From: Anaerolineales bacterium
GTDB taxonomy: Bacteria; Chloroflexota; Anaerolineae; Anaerolineales; UBA4823
Assembly (NCBI GenBank): GCA_016935755.1
Contig: JAFGQI010000012.1
Location: forward strand, 1-32,255
Length of the DNA: 32,255 nucleotides
Reading direction: 5' to 3'
Part shown: positions 30,056-32,255 of the stretch, piece by piece
Numbering within the stretch: position 1 is the first letter of the stretch
Layout: the number at the start of each line of letters is the position of its first letter
Translations under genes and position numbers: made by a program
Notes under the pieces: model-generated
Told to the model about the DNA's origin: nothing
Seen by the model: the letters and a program-made list of their open reading frames with translations, nothing else
Databases searched by the model: none

Positions 30056-30709
30056 ATGACTTTACCAAATCCATTCGCGAGTGCAGATATAGCGGCGCAT
30101 TATGAATCCTGGTATCAAACCGATGGCTTGCGGGCTGGTAAGCAGGAGGAGGCGCTCTTGCAATGGATGCTGGGATGGTTCTCTGAGCCAGAATCGATAC
30201 TGGATGTAGGATGTGGAACAGGGCATTTTACACGTTGGTTCAAATCTTTGGGAATGCGCGTTGCAGGGTTGGATCTTTCCACCGGGATGATAGCCGAAGC
30301 GAAAATTATGAATGGGCTCAATTATTTACAGGGGAATGCACTGCAGATCCCATTCCCTTCCCGTTCATTTGATTTGGTTACACTTATCACCACATTGGAG
30401 TTTCTCCCTGATCCTTATCTGGCTCTGGAAGAAGCCATGCGAATCGGCCGGCAGGGACTTATGCTGGGTGTAATCAATAAGCACAGCTACCTTGGTCAAA
30501 AATATAAACATTCCAACTACGAGATCTGGGATGCAGCCCGTTTTTTCACCCCTGGTGAGCTAAAAACCATGCTGCATAAAATCTCAAGGGGAAAAGTTGA
30601 AATTGTGAGCCGTACGACCCTTTGGCCATTTTGGCCGGGTTCTTCACCTCTGCCATGGGGTGGGTTTATTGTTATGGGAGTGATTAAGGGTTCTAGAAAG
30701 AAAAGGTAA
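30056..30709 (+). CDS. Class I SAM-dependent methyltransferase
   Basis: The 217-aa protein has motif I ILDVGCGTGHFTR (about 48-60), the acidic GLDLSTGMI, and motif IV-like SRSFDLVTLITTLEF. It resembles small-molecule methyltransferases of the UbiE/ArsM type; the substrate is not evident. The start at 30056 follows the AIR-synthase gene by 25 nt, and its stop is 2 nt before the next gene. The sequence here is visibly more AT-rich than the first half of the window. Confidence 0.88.
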   Translation: MTLPNPFASADIAAHYESWYQTDGLRAGKQEEALLQWMLGWFSEPESILDVGCGTGHFTRWFKSLGMRVAGLDLSTGMIAEAKIMNGLNYLQGNALQIPFPSRSFDLVTLITTLEFLPDPYLALEEAMRIGRQGLMLGVINKHSYLGQKYKHSNYEIWDAARFFTPGELKTMLHKISRGKVEIVSRTTLWPFWPGSSPLPWGGFIVMGVIKGSRKKR

Positions 30710-30711
30710 GC

Positions 30712-31146
30712 ATGTCAGATGATCTTTTGAACAGGAATGAGTTAATAAGTGTGCAACAGCAAGTGGCTTTAGTAAGGCAGGAATGCCTGGCAAATGAAGT
30801 GCCATTTTCTATTCTCCACCAGTTGGATGAATTGGACACCGTGCTTGAGAGATCGTTGGAGGAAATAGAAGGCGATCCAGTTTTGACTGCACAGGTGAGC
30901 CTCTACCCACTAGGTCAAGAACTCCTCTCGCCGGTAATCCATGAAGCCTTGAATGATATAGAGAAGCATGGACTTGAAGTGGTGACAGGCGCGATGAGCA
31001 CGCTTATCGCCGGGGCTGAATCCTCGCTGTGGAAGGCGCTAAAATCCGCATTTCAGGTTGCTGCTAAACACGGAAAGACTGTGATGATTATTACCGTCTC
31101 AAATGCATGTCCATCGCCGTTTCAGCACGATGATATTTCCTGGTGA
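30712..31146 (+). CDS. YqgV/MTH1187-type thiamine-binding-fold protein with N-terminal extension
   Basis: In this 144-aa protein, residues 57-136 match the small ferredoxin-like family that binds thiamine or hydroxymethylpyrimidine (LTAQVSLYPLG, IHEALNDIEKHGLEVVTGAM, then TVMIITVSNACP). About 55 extra residues at the N-terminus are helical and Glu-rich and are not part of the usual ~100-aa family member. It starts 2 nt after the methyltransferase stop, so it is translationally linked to it. It may bind a pyrimidine-like cofactor or intermediate. Confidence 0.75.
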   Translation: MSDDLLNRNELISVQQQVALVRQECLANEVPFSILHQLDELDTVLERSLEEIEGDPVLTAQVSLYPLGQELLSPVIHEALNDIEKHGLEVVTGAMSTLIAGAESSLWKALKSAFQVAAKHGKTVMIITVSNACPSPFQHDDISW

Positions 31147-31231
31147 AAAAAGTTGTGGAGACGAAATGTTCCTTTGCAGGTGAATTCTCAAGGAAAAGTC
31201 AGTGTTTTCCCGAATGGGAAAGGAGAATAAC

Positions 31232-31675
31232 ATGAAAGGCAATCTTGTGAGAGACTGGATGACACCTGATCCAATCACTGTTACCAGTAATGTTGCCATA
31301 CCTGAAGCCTATTGGATTATGGTGAATAACAAAATACGTCGTTTGCCAGTCGTAGATGATGGCATTCTGGTGGGCATCATAACCCTGGAGGACTTACGGC
31401 AGAAGTTTCCCTTTACTTCTTTTGCTATTGATGTCGTGAGGGCGAGCGATATTTTATCAAATTATCCAATTGGTAAAATCATGTCGCAAAACCCAAGAAC
31501 TACCACACCTGATACCACTCTGGCTGAGGCTGCTAAGTTGATGATTGAAAGAGGTATCAGCACATTGCCGGTGATGGAAAGTGGTAAACTGGTAGGTATC
31601 ATCACCGAGAGCATAATTTTCCGTGCCTTTGTTGAATTGACCCAAAGAACTGAGATGAGCGAGCGAAAAAGTTGA
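31232..31675 (+). CDS. CBS-pair domain protein
   Basis: The 147-aa protein is a stand-alone pair of CBS domains: VRDWMTPDPITVTSN...RRLPVVDDGILVGIITLEDL, and KIMSQNPRTTTPDTTLAEAA...STLPVMESGKLVGIITESII. Such pairs bind adenine nucleotides or SAM and regulate partner proteins. The ATG at 31232 has AAGGAG 7 nt upstream. Its partner could be any enzyme of the cluster. Confidence 0.9.
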   Translation: MKGNLVRDWMTPDPITVTSNVAIPEAYWIMVNNKIRRLPVVDDGILVGIITLEDLRQKFPFTSFAIDVVRASDILSNYPIGKIMSQNPRTTTPDTTLAEAAKLMIERGISTLPVMESGKLVGIITESIIFRAFVELTQRTEMSERKS

Positions 31676-31735
31676 AGAAAGACATACACCCACAACAATC
31701 TTATTCTCAAGAATAATGTAGGAGTAACAGCTCTG

Positions 31736-32255
31736 ATGGAGAACTCTCAAGTTAAAATTACTGTCCTGATAAATTCTGCTCGCCAAACGCTGGTGGTAGA
31801 GCGCGACGAGAATCTTTTGACTGCGCTTCGCCGCGCTTCTTACTTCAGCGTCAAATATGGCTGCGAGGATGGCACCTGTGGGGTGTGCACGGTGCTGCTC
31901 AACGGGAAACCGGTGCGCAGCTGCAAAATTAAGGCGGTGGATGTGGATGGAGCAGAGATCACCACCCTGGAAGGATTGAGTCAAAACGGGAAACTGCATC
32001 CCATCCAAGAGGCGTTTGTAGATACGGGCGCGATTCAATGCGGGTTTTGCACGCCAGCGCAAATTCTGACGGCCAAAGCGCTTTTGGATAAAAACCCCAG
32101 CCCAACGGATGCCGAAATCCGTCAGGCGCTGAACAGCATCCTTTGCCGCTGCACCGGTTACGTGCGCCCGGTTGAGGCTGTGCAGCGGGCGGCGGCTTTA
32201 TTGCGCGGCGAAGCAGTCAGCCCTATCACGCATCTTGAACAACCGCTGCCGGAGG
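31736..32255 (+). CDS. Molybdenum hydroxylase [2Fe-2S] subunit or domain, partial
   Basis: The first 173 codons are present, open to the window edge. The plant-type [2Fe-2S] site is C43, C48, C51 and C63 (YGCEDGTCGVCTVLLNG). The second, helical [2Fe-2S] domain has C102, C105, C137 and C139 (IQCGFCTPAQ, ILCRCTGY). This is the electron-transfer unit of xanthine dehydrogenase/aldehyde oxidoreductase enzymes. Stand-alone subunits end near here; this one runs on (RGEAVSPITHLEQPLPE). So it is probably fused to the molybdopterin domain, as in some selenium-linked xanthine dehydrogenases. The ATG at 31736 is preceded by GGAG at a longish distance. Confidence 0.93.
   Translation, partial: MENSQVKITVLINSARQTLVVERDENLLTALRRASYFSVKYGCEDGTCGVCTVLLNGKPVRSCKIKAVDVDGAEITTLEGLSQNGKLHPIQEAFVDTGAIQCGFCTPAQILTAKALLDKNPSPTDAEIRQALNSILCRCTGYVRPVEAVQRAAALLRGEAVSPITHLEQPLPE

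Overview
The window looks like a piece of chromosome from a GC-rich, anaerobic or facultative bacterium. Chloroflexota, class Anaerolineae, is the best guess. This is an inference from gene content: a group 3b type [NiFe] hydrogenase, a CHAT-FGE fusion, palindromic-repeat clusters, strong TATAAT boxes and many small Anaerolineae-like membrane proteins. No rRNA or tRNA is present to test it.

Layout. (1) 1-5357, minus strand: a bidirectional NAD(P)-linked [NiFe] hydrogenase operon in the order hydB-hydG-hydD-hydA, with hydA cut by the window edge. It has a CRP/FNR-type operator near -42 of a good -10 box. Upstream lie a pirin gene and a VapBC-like RHH/PIN toxin-antitoxin pair with its own direct-repeat operator. 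(2) 5358-9075: a repeat-rich accessory segment. It holds a 31-nt direct repeat, a perfect 15-bp hairpin, a CHAT protease-FGE fusion whose C-terminus looks like a diversity-generating-retroelement (DGR) variable region, and a REP-associated Y1 transposase flanked by inverted copies of a palindromic repeat. (3) 9076-12650: ECF sigma factor, zinc-finger anti-sigma factor, and an ABC ATPase/permease pair. (4) 12726-22770: mostly housekeeping genes, comprising a RibD-like reductase, lspA, rluD, threonine aldolase, purine nucleoside phosphorylase, a membrane-anchored Ig-like protein, a GNAT, a 7TM-GAF-HTH sensor, an S1-repeat protein, a ComEA-like protein and a hypothetical. (5) 22771-24308: an XRE-cupin regulator with a textbook promoter embedded in large palindromes, followed at once by an AhpD-like gene. 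(6) 24389-32255: a same-strand set that I read as a metallocofactor or redox-maturation neighbourhood. It contains a DUF59-Mrp-IscU triple fusion, a CGGC protein, a DUF89 protein, a ZIP metal transporter, a radical SAM enzyme, an AIR-synthase-like ATPase, a methyltransferase, a thiamine-binding-fold protein, a CBS protein and the start of a molybdenum hydroxylase.

Two things most deserve attention. The first is the metallocofactor cluster, in which the Mrp ATPase has lost one Cys of its cluster-bridging CxxC but carries a fused IscU scaffold with all its ligands. The second is the CHAT-FGE protein, whose C-terminal variable positions are all NNY codons, the pattern left by adenine mutagenesis of AAY codons. 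No reverse transcriptase lies in the window. A ~80-90 bp hairpin element with GGACTTACGCA-like ends occurs twice in opposite orientation, at 3548 and 16106.
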